Origin: Podospora bellae-mahoneyi
Lineage: Eukaryota > Ascomycota > Sordariomycetes > Sordariales > Podosporaceae
DNA length: 64,000 bases
Reading direction: 5' to 3'
Assembly (NCBI RefSeq): GCF_035222275.1
Contig: NC_085885.1
Coordinates: 744,001-808,000 of the forward strand
The position numbers and the translations under genes are program-made. This document shows, piece by piece, positions 22,701-34,991 of this stretch (position 1 is its first letter; the number at the start of each line of letters is the position of its first letter). The notes below the pieces were generated by a model that was not told where the DNA came from, made no database searches, and saw only the letters and a list, made by a program, of their open reading frames with translations.

Positions 22701-23020
22701 TGTCTATTGCTGCGGCTAATGGTGTAGACTCTCTCGAGACGATAGTCAACAGAATGACAGAATGATAGAGTGACAGAGTGACAGCGAAAACAACAAGAGA
22801 GGAAGGAGAAGAAAAAGAAAAAGAAGTGATGAAGTTGATTCCCCCGGTTCCATCTTTCATCCCATGCAGCCCGGTCCCACAGGCAAATTTCCCACACACG
22901 GACCTTATCCGCGCTGAGCTCAACTCACGGTTCCATGGCGGGCGGTTCACCGGTTGGCTGGCTCCCGCCTTGTCTCCTGTCACCTGTGGCTGCTGCACTG
23001 CATTGCATCCTTGGTATTCT

Positions 23021-23055
23021 CCAATCCCAATCCCAATCCCAATCCCAATCCCAAT
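23021..23055. repeat. CCAATC hexamer tandem repeat
   Basis: Nearly six uninterrupted CCAATC units, followed directly by CTTGTC-type units to about 23092. Upstream of LTE1. Confidence 0.9.
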
Positions 23056-23136
23056 TCCTTGTCCTTGTCCTTGTCCTCGTCCTCGCCCTCGTCTTATCCT
23101 CGTCTTCCTCTTTTGCTGGCTGCCGCTGTCGCTGTC

Positions 23137-23170
<34 letters not shown>

Positions 23171-23171
23171 G
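23137..23171. repeat. (TTG)n triplet repeat
   Basis: About eleven GTT/TTG units, 350 bases upstream of the LTE1 start. Confidence 0.9.
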
Positions 23172-23522
23172 AGGATTTGTTAGAATCGCAGCTGCGTGTT
23201 TGTATCACCCGTCCGACCTTTATGGCGTCGTGCAATACCCGTACGTGGCTCTCTCCTGTGCTCGTTTGCCCTCCTCTGTCCTTCCCTGGCCTGTGTGATC
23301 AGGACCACCCAGACTCGCACTGGACGACGGTGCTCGCATCATCGCACTCTCCCTTTCTTCCCCTTGCCTTGCCTTATGCAAAAACTCACCTACCAGCCAA
23401 GCCCCCTCGAATCTGCAAGTCCGTTTGACTTATTCATGTCTTGCATCACAGACGTCAACGCGACAAGGAGAAGCAGCAGCATTCATCGCCGCTCTGCACA
23501 ATAGGAGCTGGTTCCCCCCGCA

Positions 23523-26500
23523 ATGGAGGCCGAGCAGTCGTCGGCTCCCCTAGCGATTAGCCCGACGACGACACTACCGATAATTCCCCAATCACCACGG
23601 TCGCCAAAAACAACAACGACACCGCGGGATGGACGCTTCCGAAAGACGCCGCCAAGGCTCAGGAAGGATGGCGAGAGGCCAAAGACGGGAGGAGGCCGGG
23701 GCGCCGCCGCAGCAGCAGCCATCGGACTGGCAAGGACGAAACTATGGGCATCATCCTCAGCTGCGCATTCAAAACCGCTGCTTCCGGTGACGGAGCGGAG
23801 GTCTCAGGAGGAGAACCTGGCGGGGCGGAGAGCAAAGAAGGCCAGTGTGGACGATGAAAAGTGGGATATTGTTCCGGATGGGGGATCGGCTGGCCGAGAA
23901 GGGCGGAATTTCGCTGTCGCAAATGTCGGGCACAACGGTCGAATTTATTTGAGGTAAGCGAACACGGTGACCGGGTTCATGTTTGCCCCCCACACGGTGG
24001 GCGTTTTTGACATCTCGCTTGGGGTACCCCCGTCCCCTTGGTTGACAAAGGGGGCTTGATATATTGACCATTGTTCCTAGGCCAACCGTCCGCCCTGCCA
24101 ACCAGCGTTACCCGCAGCCTCCGTTTGTGTTTCCCATGACACCGCCGGGTACTGCCGGACTTGAGCCTCTGCCATCAGATAGACGTCGGGATCACCGGGA
24201 CGACAACGCGCAGGGAAGGCCAGGAACTACTACTCGCCCGCAGTTTCCCCCGTCAACACCAAGCCTGACTCGCCAGGACTCGGGGGAGAAGCATGTTCAG
24301 ATATGCCAGAGACATCGTCGAGCCATGTCGGATTCCACAGTGCGGGAAACCAGTGTGGCCAGGGAGTCGGAGCCGGGAGGATTCAAGATCGTCATTACTC
24401 AGCCGGGGGAGAATGAAAGACCACGAACGGTCGAGGACTTGGACATGACCAGGACGCCGCTGCTCGAAGTGTCGATTCCGTCATGGAGGATAGGAACGCC
24501 TCGGTTCAGCGTTCGCGGTACGCCGTTTATTCGTGGTTCGTCTTATGCCCCTACTGAGGATGTTCGATCAAGCCGCGCTTCGTTCTTCAACTACACGCCC
24601 GTCGATGCCATTTCCAGCATATCCAAAACCCCAGATGCAATACGACAGCACCCGCACCCTCCTGCTATGCCGCCCAACCAGGATGGAAATGCAGTTTCTC
24701 CCTCGGTCCCACTACGGGCGACATATCTTTCGACCCATCTCGTGATAGAGCCCTCCATGTTTGACTCGCTGACTTTTAAGCCGGCCTGCGATGACCGATC
24801 TATTGTGAGATACTCACCCTCGGGATCCGTGACGGCAGCCACTCCACCGCGGCTCGTGGCCGAAATTACATCTCCGAGCTTTCTCGACTACGAACTACTC
24901 TCGGATTTTTTTCTCACTTACCGATCGTTCCTAGAGCCATCAGATCTTCTCCGCATGCTCTTTGCTCGCCTCAGGTGGGCATTGGGAAGGAGTGACGAGG
25001 CGGGCATGGTGGTTAGAGTCCGAACATTTGTTGCTCTGCGGCACTGGATTCTTAACTACTTCACCGACGACTTTGTAGTCGATTACGACCTCCGGTTTGC
25101 CTTTTGCGAGTTATTGAACGAGTTTGTCAACGAGATCTCCCAAGACGCGATAGCAAAGAAGGTGCCGCTTAAGATTCTGGCCGAGCTGAAAAAGTGCTGG
25201 AGGAGGGTGTGTGCCCAGTTTTGGGACGGGCCAGAGTTTGACGCTTCGCTCCCGACCGGCGTCCCGATATCGCCTGGTGGCATCGCTGGCCATCGTGATC
25301 CCAGTCTGGACCCGACTTTTTGGACGGCAAAGGTTGATGATGATGCTGGGCCGCCGCAGATTGATGGGCTGATTACGCCTGTTAGTCCGAGAGGACACAC
25401 GAGTTTTTTGGCAGAGGTTTCGAGGGCCGGGCATATCGACTCGATGGTGGTGGGGGAGCGGCCGGCGACGCCTGAGAACCCTACCATACCGGATACGGAG
25501 TTTACAAGGAACCAGCAGGCTTCGCCCGGCAGCATCACTAGTGTTGATGTGGTTTCTTGTTCGCTTCCTACCAAGAGCATGCGGTTTCATCACAGCGCCG
25601 GATACCCGCTCGCTGCTCACCCTGCGGACTTGAGCTCGATGTATAATGCTAGTTCCGACCCTATTGCGACGACGCCGAGGGCGTTGGTGGGCAAGCGGGT
25701 GCGTCCGAATCACTCGCACAAGCGCAACGCGAGCCTGAGTGATTCTCTGCGTGATCATGCCACCATGACGGAGAGGGTTATCTACAAGAATGCAGAGTTC
25801 CTGCTTACGCTGCCGTATTCGGGGAGCTTAGTGAGGGGTGGTTTGATGCCGCCGTCGCAGGCGTTTGTGGAGGTTATTCCTGGCTCGTCTGGGGCGGGGT
25901 CGAGGCAGACGACTTTGTTTCAGCCGGCTGCTGAGTTGCCCAAGGAGAGCAGGCTGGTGGCGTCGGCGATGTCGGGCCAGGGGATGAAGAAGCTTTTGGG
26001 GAGTGTGCGGAGGGCACTGAGCACAAGGGGGCAGGCGCTATCATCGTCTACGCAGACGTATGTCAACATCTCGCCTATTGGACCCAAGGGCGCGACGACG
26101 AATAGGTTACCGGGTACTGCGATAGTTCCGCAGTCTCGGGCCCGGCAGAATAACGGTGCGGGACCCCCTGTGAGGATTGATTTGTTGGGCGCGGAGATCG
26201 CAGAGGATTTTAAGAAGGCTGTGCGGGAGGATGCTGCTGCCGAGGCGGAGAATCAAGGGTGCGAACCTCCGCCGGCGCCGGCTGGGGAGTATTCAGCCGC
26301 GCATATGGACACCACCTTTGACTTTGGACCCGATTTTGGGGTTGGGGAGATGAGGCCGACGAGTGACATGGGGATTACCACGGGGAGCAAGTCGATTGTG
26401 ATTGTGGATGACACCCTGCTGCCGGAGAATGATTACCCTGCCATGACGGGGGCTTTACCGGCGGTGAATTCGAACTCGTCAATGGAGGCTTTTGCCGAGA

Positions 26501-29220
26501 CGTTTATGCCCCACGGTGGGGATCCCACTCCGCCGACGACGCCGCCCGGGGTGAGGGATATGGGGGTGCCGAGGAGGTCTTCTTATATTCTTGGGCATCA
26601 GCCGTTGCGGCACTCGCAGTCCGCGGATCCGTTGCCGCCGTTTGTACCTGACATGGCGACGTTGGGGTCGTCGGAGAGCAGGAGGCCGTCGCATGACTGG
26701 GTCAGGCCGTCGTTTGATTTTTTGAACCAGACGCCTAACCGGCCGCCGTTGAGCGGTGTGAGGGCGCAGGGGCAGGGGCATACGAGGCAGGGGTCCAGCA
26801 GGTCGTTTGTGTCGAGTCGGAGTAGAGGTCCGAGGAGGTATGCGTCCTTTACGAGTGGGATCATGCCTCGCCGGTCGACGACGGTTAGGAGTTTTGATGC
26901 GACGACGTACTCGGAGGGGAGTGTAATTGGGGGGGCGGATGAGTCGTCTCAGGCGGTGATGATTCCGGAGCCGTTGAGGGTTTTGAGGAGGAGGCCGGGA
27001 GGGGATTTGAGGGCTGTTACTAACGTTGGCGAGCTGGATCCGGCGGGGGTTAGGAGGTCGAGGAGTGTGGGGAGTTTGACGACGTATACGGATTCGATCA
27101 ACAGCTCGTCGTTTGTGAGGAGTCCGGTTCTGGAGATGGCGGGTGGGTATGTCGATGTGGTTGCAAGTGACTACTCGCCGCGGAGGGGGAATGAGGCTTT
27201 TTCGTTGGGGGCGATTACGAAGAAGCAGCAGCCTGTGACGGAAAAGGCGGAGAAGAAGTTGAGTTTGTTCAGCACGCACTCTTCCAAGCCGATTATGAGG
27301 CCGAGTTTTGAGGCCGAGGCGCAGAAGCTGGCGCAGATTCCGGATGATGTGGATGATGATGGGGGGGTGGAGTCGGCGTTGTTGAAGTTGGAGGGGAGGT
27401 TTGAGAGGAGGGTCCCAGGGGGGAAGTTGTCGATGGATTTGAAGGGGGCAGTGCCGCAGATCGATGTTTCCGCGGAGGAGAGCGAGACGGTGGATGAGAG
27501 TAGGGTTTCGAGGGAGGAGCATGGGCATGTCCACCTGGGTGATGAGGGGGCGCATCCGTTGTCGATGTCGACGATTCCGACTACGATCAGTGTGCAGGGG
27601 GGATTGTTGGATGTGGCTGGTCGTCAGGGGCGGAATGCGGATGTGCAGTCTTTTCTGTCGGATGATTCGAGGGCTTCGCCTTTGTTAGAGATGGATGATG
27701 AGGGCAGCAAGAGGACTGTGACGAGGGAGTGGACGGACCGGTCGGTGTTCCAGGGGCCGGATGAGGATGGGGCGACGCCGATGGATGGGAGGAGTGTTCA
27801 GGGGTCGAACCCCTCTTATGATTTTATTATGAAGACGGATAGCATGGAGAGGATGAAGGGCGGGAATGCACTGACGGTGCCGGAGGTGGGGGCGAGGAAA
27901 AGTGCGGAGCAGTCGTTTCTTGATGTGGAGAGCGATCATGACAGCGATCTATCTTCGGAGTTGTCGATGGAGGTGATTGACTATCATGAGGCTGATGTTG
28001 ATCCCTATGCACCGTCGAATATTGGGATTGCTGTGTCGACCCTTCCGGCACACCCACTGGCGGATGTTACACCGGGCTATCAGCCGTCCCATCAGACGGG
28101 CTCTAGTCCAACGAACCCCCCATCACCGCCAATGACGCTCATCCAGGCTCTTCACCTGTCTCCGGAGACTGCTTGCGTCCCAACGTTGGAGGACCATCAA
28201 GTCTGGGGCGAGAAGCCACTTCCACCTACTCCGGATATCACGCCTACTGCGACAGCCGCACCTCCCTACGACACAACACAACTGCCACGCGCCTCGCCCG
28301 CTGACCCGACAGGCACGAAAGAAGCCTTGCGAAACGCGCCTAAGCTCGAGATTCCCGATCCGCTTGCATCCCCGGATGCTTCCATCACGGCCCCAGCAAA
28401 ACTCAACGCCCATCTGCCCTTTATCCTGGCCTTCGACAGCGACATTCTCGCCCAACAATTCACCCTCATCGAAAAGGACGCCCTGAATGAAATCGACTGG
28501 AAAGAATTGATTGACATGCGCTGGAAGAACGCCGAGCAAAAAGCCGGCGGGGGGATCAACGCCCGCTCCTGGGTTTCGTTTTTACGGGACACCGACGCGA
28601 GGGGTGTGGAGGTTGTGATTGCGAGGTTCAACATCATGGTCAAGTGGGCCATTTCGGAAATTGTGCTCACGCAAGACATGGAGGAGAGGGCGAGGTGTCT
28701 GATCAAGTTTATTCACATTGCTGCTCACTGCAGGCGGTACCGGAATTTTGCCACGATGGCACAGCTGACGATTGCGCTCACGTCGAACGAGATTTCGAGG
28801 TTGACGAGGACTTGGTCCATGGTCCCTGCGTCTGACACCAAGACGCTTCAGGAGCTGGAGCAGTTAATGTCGCCGATGAGGAATTTTTACAATTTGAGAG
28901 AGGAGATGGAGGGAGGGGGGAAGATGGGCGCCAGGGCGAGCATGGAGATGGGGTGTATTCCATTTGTGGGGATTTACACGCATGACTTGCTGTTTAATGC
29001 GCAAAAACCGTCAGAGATTGCGAGCTCCCCGACGGGGGCGCCGCTGGTGAATTTTGAACGGTGCAGGGTCGCGGCTGGGGTGGTGAAGACGTTGCTGAGG
29101 CTGCTGGAGGCGAGCACGGTTTATGAGTTTGAGGCTGTGGAGGGGGTGACGGAGAGGTGTTTGTGGATGGGGGCATTGGAGGAGGGGGAGATTAAGAGGT
29201 TGGTTGGGGGGTTGGAGTAA
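23523..29220 (+). CDS. LTE1: Ras-type guanine nucleotide exchange factor LTE1
   Basis: LTE1 in yeast promotes mitotic exit upstream of Tem1 and polarity signalling; its CDC25-like domain belongs to the Ras-GEF fold. Two exons (23523-23953, 24081-29220) give 1856 residues. An in-frame TAG lies just upstream of the chosen ATG. The RasGEF-N domain is at about 400-495 (FLDYELLSDFFLTYRSFLEP, VALRHWILNYFTDDF). A long disordered Ser/Pro/Gly middle (about 500-1590) follows, with many SP/TP sites that could be CDK or MAPK targets. The RasGEF catalytic domain occupies about 1596-1856 (SDILAQQFTLIEKDALNEID, GVEVVIARFNIMVKWAISEI, HIAAHCRRYRNFATMAQLTI, ALTSNEISRLTRTW). RasGEF-N followed by a far-C-terminal GEF domain is the LTE1 layout, not Cdc25 (no SH3). 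Size is within the range for filamentous fungi. Confidence 0.9.
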
Positions 29221-31073
29221 TAGAACTGCGGGCGGTTTTTGCGACAGACGCGCACACAAATCATCACATCTCGTCACCACTCTACGGCATGTATTTGGCA
29301 CACGCATTTGTACTATGTTTTTTTGTACAAGTACGCCGACACATGATTATCATCAGGAGCACCATCGATACCCTTTTTTTTTTTTTTTTTTTTTTCGATT
29401 CTCATTTCTTGGTTTCAGCATTTTTGTTTCATTACAGCACCACCAGAGTGGGTTTTCGCTTCGATTGTGTTTATTTATTTTTTTTCTATTTCTCCGAGAC
29501 GAGATTATCAGACCTTGCTTAGTTATGGTGTTTTTTAAAGGCTGGGAGGGGTTGATTGGTTTGATTTTCGATATGCTTTTTTATTTTTATTTTTGGATTA
29601 ATTGGAAGGAAAGGAGGGAGTTTTCTTTCACCATTTGGGGTAAGGGTTGTTTGATATATATGACTTTGTTTTGTTTGGGAGTGATTATTATGTAATTTTG
29701 GGAATGGGAATGGGGGAAATATTTAGATACCAAGTTTTAAAGTTAAAAGATGGAGATGGGGGTTGATATGGGAAAACGGAGGGCGGGGGGTTGAGAGGGG
29801 GAGGGGGGTATAGGGGTGTTGGGTGTTGGGTGTGGTGGTGGTAGTTGGAGATATAGGTGAGATAGGGTGGAATAAATATAAAGTCAAGAATTCAAGCTTT
29901 TTATGATATCTTGGTACTGTTATGGTGGTGATACACATATGTAATGTCTGTCGATCATCGATCGGTATTTGTAAACAACCCGAACCCTTTTTTTTTGTTC
30001 TTTTCTTGGCTGTGAGGGGTTTGGTCACTACCCAACCCCAGCCCCTGAATCTCCAACAACCTTTCCTCACAAACAAACCAGAACACACGCTCACGTTACA
30101 CCAACCCCCAGAAACTGACTTCACACCACTTCTCGGTGTGGCTTCTCTTTTGGTCCGGAACTTTGATCCTGACCTGAAAAAGATATCGTTTTATTTTTTT
30201 GTGGTAGTGGTGTGCGTGCTAGATGCAGCGATGTTCCACCTAGCAGCATGCTACCTCAAGCCAAACGAGGAAGGAATCATGAGGTTGCACACCGCCTCCA
30301 AGCTGGCCGAGGAAAAGGGAGGGAAGGGGTTTGCTGCTGCGAGTGGTAGTAATGTGGAAAAGGTTAACAAACAAGAAGGGGTGGACCGGAAGCAGGAAGG
30401 AGAGCAAGGGGGTCGGGAGGATCACAGAGATGAAGTGAATAAAAAGGATGAGAAGGATGAGGGTATTGCCGAGAGAAAAGATGGGGAAGGCGACACTGTT
30501 GAGATTTTGGCTTGACAAGACGGAATTTTTTTTGAAGGGGGATTGCAGAGGAATGGTCGGTCTTGGTGTTTTTGCCCACGACGGTGCAAGGTGTGAATGA
30601 AGCACGGCGGTCAATCTAACATACCTACCTAGCAAAGCAGAACCCGCCATCTTCATAAACCCCAGCATCTTTTCTCAATAGTAAATCTCAAAGCTGATAT
30701 TGCGCTACGGCGGCATATCGCCGGACGTCATACTCTCTATTCTCGCTGCTTACCCCTCCCCCTTCCTCCCCTTTCCCCACAAGAGTAAAGCACCCAGGGT
30801 ATATACACCCATCGACCCCAACTTTCCCAACCCCGAAAAATATCACAAACGCCGAAACCCCATTTTGTATGAACCCTCCTTTTATTTCTCCCAAAAATGC
30901 CAGTCCAACCCCTCCATGGTATCATTGTACGTGAAATAGGTAGCCCCCCCCACCCCCCACCTCCCCAAAGAACTCCTCAACATGTCAGTCTTTCCCCCTC
31001 ATCTCCACCATCCCTCACTCCACTCTCTCTTAAAATCAACACAGAGCTCCTCTGTGCTCAGCACCGCCCACTC
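29221..31073. other. Convergent intergenic region, T-rich
   Basis: Between the stops of LTE1 (+) and the TRF-like gene (-). Contains a T22 run near 29374-29395 and further T-rich sequence. One weak small frame at 30231-30515 is listed separately. Confidence 0.5.
30231..30515 (+). CDS. Weak candidate small charged protein
   Basis: 94 residues from MFHLAACYLKPNEEGIMRLH, then a Lys/Glu/Asp/Gly-rich hydrophilic tail ending GEGDTVEILA. The biased composition could be a real disordered protein or purine-rich non-coding DNA. No family recognised. Confidence 0.2.
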   Translation: MFHLAACYLKPNEEGIMRLHTASKLAEEKGGKGFAAASGSNVEKVNKQEGVDRKQEGEQGGREDHRDEVNKKDEKDEGIAERKDGEGDTVEILA

Positions 31074-34000
31074 CTAGTTAGGCTGAACAGCCAGAGCAGC
31101 CTGCAGCGACTCCAACAACTCCTGATCTTGGTGATCAGGGGTGGAATGATGATTAGGAGGTATTGGCAGCCCGGGAACTGCCGGAGGCGAGGCCTGTGCT
31201 GGTGACGGCTGGGCTGTCGAGGCCTGGGGTTGGGGCTGGTATGCCGTTTGAGCCGGCTGAGCCGGTCGTGGTGGTGCCGGCGAGGGCTGCGATGTTGTTG
31301 GCGAGGGGATGTGACGGTGTGGTTGTGCCTGAGGCTGAGCCTGCTGCTGGACTTGTTGCTGGGCCTGCCGGTGTTGATGGTGCATTTGCTGCTGTGGTTG
31401 CGGTGGCTGGGGCGCCTGAGCCTGGTGCTGCTGTTGTTGTTGTTGCTGTTGTTGATGCTGCTGTAATTGTTGAGAATGCGCCTGCTGAACATGCTGCTGA
31501 TGAGAATGTTGTCGCTGAGCTTGCTGGTTTTGTTGGACTTGTTGAAGCTGCTGAGCCTGTTGTTGCTGTTGCTGGGCAGGCCGACTGTGTTGGACCTGTT
31601 GGTGTTGTTGCACCTGCTGACCCTGATGAGGTTGAGGGACCTGCTGAAGTTGCTGGGTCTGCTGATGCTGAGCCTGCTGAGCCTGCTGAGCCTGTTGGGC
31701 TTGCGGAGCGTGCTGGTGTTGCGCAGTAGGCTGGTGTGGCATCGTTTGTTGCCGTTGCGGAGCTGGCGGCTGCTGCTGCTGAGCTTGATGCTGCGGAGCC
31801 TGATATTGCTGGGCCTGGAGCTGCTGCTGTGCTTGATGCAGCTGCGACTGAGTCTGACGGTGGCCTTGTTGTTGGCCTTGCTGCTGAACAGGTTGTTGAA
31901 CATGCTGCTGAACATGTTGCTGAGCGTGCTGCTGAGCGTGTTGCTGACCCTGGTTCTGCTGTTGCGGACTTTGTCTGTTCTGTTGCTGCTGTTGCTGCTG
32001 GGCTTGGTTCTGCTGAGGATGGTGAGGCTGATGAGCCTGGTGCTGTTGGGCCTGGTGATGCGGAGAAGACGGCTGTGGCTGCAAGTGATGATACTGCGGC
32101 TTACTTGGAGGCTGCATCGACGTGCTCGGAGCCGGCGCCGGGGCTATGGATGGAAACGATGTAACCTTTGGTAGGCCGTGGTGTTCCTGAGGCTCCGACT
32201 TGACCATTGGTGAGATGGGCACTGGAGGCAAACCGCCCGATGTTGCCGTAGTCGTATTGCCATTCATAGGCCCGCTCACGCCCGGGGTGGTTGGGCTTGC
32301 CCGCGGAGCTTGCACACTTGAATGTGGGCCGGGCATCACGGACTGGTTGTTGTGTTGCATATTCGACAGCGCCATCATTGTCTGCAGCCTGGCCTGTTCT
32401 TCTTGGCTATTCTGCCGCGCCTTCTCCTCGGCTTCCTTTCTTGCTGCCTGGGTCGGAGCCCGAGTCTTGAGCTCTCCTGTGACGTGTTGCAGATAGTACG
32501 GCATTTCCGAGTTCGTCTTGAGGAAAAATAGCTTCAGATTCCTTGCCTTGTCCTTCAGCTGGACCTGAGTGCGATCCCTCAGGATGGTTGAAATGGTTCC
32601 ATGCGGCCCAAAAAGACCGAGAATTTGACTCCAATGGGGACCCTTCACCATGTCCAAACCAGCCATGAGAGCCTTCTCCTCTTCAGGACTCCAAGGCCTC
32701 CGAGTCGAATGCAGGCCTTCGCGCCTCGACGTATTAGATGACTTTGCAACAGCAGCCTGCCGAGCCTTTTCGTACAGAGCCGCAGTGGGTAAAGATTGGT
32801 TTGGTGGAAGGCCATTCTCGTTCGTGGCAGCTGGAGCAGCAGGGGCTGCTGGCGCGGGGCTCTGTGTGTACGTCTGATATTGGCCCTGGTGTTGTTGATT
32901 CATTTGCGCGATGTAGTGAGGATGGGCCGGGGCGTGTCCGAGATTTGCGGTCCCGACAGTCCCCGAGTATATCATAGTCGAGGTGGTGGGGAGCCCATGC
33001 GGCGGCTCTTCTGGGATTTTCGGAAGGCTGGCAGCGATTAGATTCGCCAATTCGGTAGTCGAGCTATTCATGTCATGCTGTCCAGCGGAAGAGTCCTTAA
33101 TCAGCCCGCTCAGGTCATGCGACAAGGACGAATCCTTGGCCAACTCCTGCTCGATGAGTTTTTTCAATGTTTCGTCATCATGTTGACCTGACAGATCTTC
33201 GCCGTCGAGTTCTTTGGTTTCCCCAGCCATCGGAAGTTGCGCTGTTGCAAGCCTCAGCGTTTCAGCAAGGCTGTCGTGCTGCTCCTCGATTTCCATATTC
33301 GTGGCCAGAACTGGCTCCTCCTCTTGTGTGGGTATGTTGATGCCGTAGCTCCTGGCGTAGTCAACTATAACAGCCAGGTGGCCTTGCAAAAACAAGCTCA
33401 GCAACTCGGAGATTCTCTCGGGTGACGATTGCTCCGCCAACGACCCTGTTCTTGTCAGTCCACCGACATTCAGAAATCCAAACGGGGAGGAGCAAGTACT
33501 CTTGATAGATTCATCAGCAGCCGATTGGACCAGCAATTCCCTTCTCTCGCGAACCTGACCAACCAGCCGCTCCTCATCCGGATTCAATGCCAGATCTCCA
33601 CTGCGATTCTTCAAAACCTCATCGAACCGAGCAGGAAACAAAGTGTCCAACACGCCCAGCGCCGGCTGCGGTGGTTGGTGATTAAGTGCATCCAAGAAGA
33701 GCCGCGTCTTCAAGCTAACTAGCAATTCGGTCAAAGAGTCCTTGTATTCGCCGTCTTCGGGGATGAAGACGCTGAAAAAAGAATCGTGCACATCTTTCAG
33801 TGTCACATCGCCTGAGCCAAACACCATGCCTGCCACCGAAGCCAAGTTTGACATGCGGATCGTCTCCCTATCTTCCGAGTCTGTGATTTCCAACTCGTCG
33901 ACCGAAAGGAGGTGAGAGTCTGAGTACATCTTTCGTGTGCTTTCAAACACATTCCAGAGCATACCATAGGCCTTGTAAAACTCGGATTCGGTCTGGGCAA

Positions 34001-34991
34001 GAAGTGCATCGGTGTCAGCTTTGGTATTCTGCGACAGTCTGATGAGGATCTGAACAGCAAAACTGCCCATGTTCAGGAGGCTCATGGACCGCATATGGTA
34101 AAAGGAGTGACGCGTAAAGTTTGCGATTTTGTTCCGTGTTTTCTCAGCCTCGGGCGTGGCAGGTATTGGGTTGGTGGTCCGTATCACGTTCACATCGTAA
34201 TTAGCCAGCGCATTATTCAGCATCGTTTCCAGGTCGACAGGCGCCATGTCATGCCCATTCATCTCACCATGTCCCGCTTGCTCTGGGTGCCCGAGTTGCG
34301 CCTCATGTTGGGCAAACTCCATCTTCAACCGTTTTGCCAGGCTATCCTCATCATCCACGTCAGAGCTCCTGGGTCGTTTGGCTTCACTCGGCATCTGGGC
34401 AGTAACGGGGACTCCCGGTGAAGGGTCAATTGGTGTTTGAGAGTCTGCCGGGGGTTGAGACATCGTCGGTTGCGGTAATAGCGCTTGAGATGGAGACTGA
34501 TGCACGAGGGCATCCGTCTGGGCTTGGGCAGATGCTAAGAGCTGCTCTATCTGGACTGAAGGCGATTGTGCATCGAGCGCTGTGGTTGGAGTCGCAGCAA
34601 GCAGGTTCGGCGCCGGGCTCGGAACGGGGGCGGGAGTTGATGGTGGTGGGAGAGAGGAAACTGCTGCGGCTGTAGATATTAACGGAGTGGCAGGAGTTGC
34701 CGGCGTTGTTGGCGCTGCTGGCACTGTGAGTGTGGGTGTGGGTGTGGTTGTGGTTGTGGCTTCCCCATGTTGCGACGTGGGCGGTGGTGGCGGCGGAGGA
34801 GGAGCAGGAGCAGGAGCAGTCGGAGCCGCAGTCTTCTCAGGAGCAACATCTGGCGCTTGTTGAGATGGAGGTTGTTCAGGATCGGCCTTGATTGGACTAT
34901 CGGCGTCTGGCATCGGAACATCGTCGTTGCTGCTGTTGTTAAAGGCAGCAAAGAGATCGGCCTCGAGACCGGCGAGCATCGTGTCGGCCAT
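31074..34991 (-). CDS. TRF/TBF1-type telobox DNA-binding protein
   Basis: Single-exon gene, 1305 residues. It has the architecture of TRF-family proteins (Taz1/Tbf1 in fission yeast, TRF1/2 in vertebrates), which bind TTAGGG-type repeats at telomeres and at some promoters. An N-terminal disordered Pro/Ala/Thr region is followed by a TRF-homology-like dimerisation domain at about 250-440 ([56 protein letters not shown]). A Myb/telobox domain lies at about 763-822: [20 protein letters not shown], then [10 protein letters not shown] and [15 protein letters not shown]. The telobox VDLKDKxRN is here VQLKDKARN. Residues about 967-1270 are an extreme Gln-rich tail. Tbf1-like is favoured over Taz1-like by the long Myb-flanking region, but I cannot decide this from sequence alone. 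Confidence 0.85.
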   Translation of the reverse strand: MADTMLAGLEADLFAAFNNSSNDDVPMPDADSPIKADPEQPPSQQAPDVAPEKTAAPTAPAPAPPPPPPPPTSQHGEATTTTTPTPTLTVPAAPTTPATPATPLISTAAAVSSLPPPSTPAPVPSPAPNLLAATPTTALDAQSPSVQIEQLLASAQAQTDALVHQSPSQALLPQPTMSQPPADSQTPIDPSPGVPVTAQMPSEAKRPRSSDVDDEDSLAKRLKMEFAQHEAQLGHPEQAGHGEMNGHDMAPVDLETMLNNALANYDVNVIRTTNPIPATPEAEKTRNKIANFTRHSFYHMRSMSLLNMGSFAVQILIRLSQNTKADTDALLAQTESEFYKAYGMLWNVFESTRKMYSDSHLLSVDELEITDSEDRETIRMSNLASVAGMVFGSGDVTLKDVHDSFFSVFIPEDGEYKDSLTELLVSLKTRLFLDALNHQPPQPALGVLDTLFPARFDEVLKNRSGDLALNPDEERLVGQVRERRELLVQSAADESIKSTCSSPFGFLNVGGLTRTGSLAEQSSPERISELLSLFLQGHLAVIVDYARSYGINIPTQEEEPVLATNMEIEEQHDSLAETLRLATAQLPMAGETKELDGEDLSGQHDDETLKKLIEQELAKDSSLSHDLSGLIKDSSAGQHDMNSSTTELANLIAASLPKIPEEPPHGLPTTSTMIYSGTVGTANLGHAPAHPHYIAQMNQQHQGQYQTYTQSPAPAAPAAPAATNENGLPPNQSLPTAALYEKARQAAVAKSSNTSRREGLHSTRRPWSPEEEKALMAGLDMVKGPHWSQILGLFGPHGTISTILRDRTQVQLKDKARNLKLFFLKTNSEMPYYLQHVTGELKTRAPTQAARKEAEEKARQNSQEEQARLQTMMALSNMQHNNQSVMPGPHSSVQAPRASPTTPGVSGPMNGNTTTATSGGLPPVPISPMVKSEPQEHHGLPKVTSFPSIAPAPAPSTSMQPPSKPQYHHLQPQPSSPHHQAQQHQAHQPHHPQQNQAQQQQQQQNRQSPQQQNQGQQHAQQHAQQHVQQHVQQPVQQQGQQQGHRQTQSQLHQAQQQLQAQQYQAPQHQAQQQQPPAPQRQQTMPHQPTAQHQHAPQAQQAQQAQQAQHQQTQQLQQVPQPHQGQQVQQHQQVQHSRPAQQQQQQAQQLQQVQQNQQAQRQHSHQQHVQQAHSQQLQQHQQQQQQQQQHQAQAPQPPQPQQQMHHQHRQAQQQVQQQAQPQAQPHRHIPSPTTSQPSPAPPRPAQPAQTAYQPQPQASTAQPSPAQASPPAVPGLPIPPNHHSTPDHQDQELLESLQAALAVQPN
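31170..32090. repeat. Gln-rich coding repeat (CAG/CAA mixed)
   Basis: On the minus strand this encodes the poly-Gln/Gln-Ala-His tail of the TRF-like gene, in irregular CAG/CAA/GCN units of 3-15 bases. Long frames in other registers across it are composition artefacts. Confidence 0.85.

Larger units (their letters stand above)
17521..23522. other. 6-kb region without a firm gene model
   Basis: Downstream of uS2 and upstream of LTE1. It contains purine-rich and pyrimidine-rich stretches, long overlapping frames of low complexity, a GT microsatellite at 21667-21684, the hexamer and triplet tracts near 23.0-23.2 kb, and one possible small gene at about 19.1-19.7 kb. A very long LTE1 leader or non-coding transcripts are possible. 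I found nothing else I can name. Confidence 0.5.

Noticed and set aside
23021-23055. Telomere-like repeat
   Set aside because: The unit is CCAATC, not CCCTAA (TTAGGG), so it is a simple microsatellite, not an interstitial telomere tract, although a TRF-type gene is nearby.
26479-27555. 358-codon minus-strand frame
   Set aside because: Antisense of the disordered middle of LTE1; Arg/Pro-rich artefact of G-rich codons.
31163-32174. Long Leu-rich and Ala/Val-rich plus-strand frames, and an Asn/Ser-rich minus-strand frame
   Set aside because: All are register shadows of the CAG/CAA repeat in the TRF-like gene.
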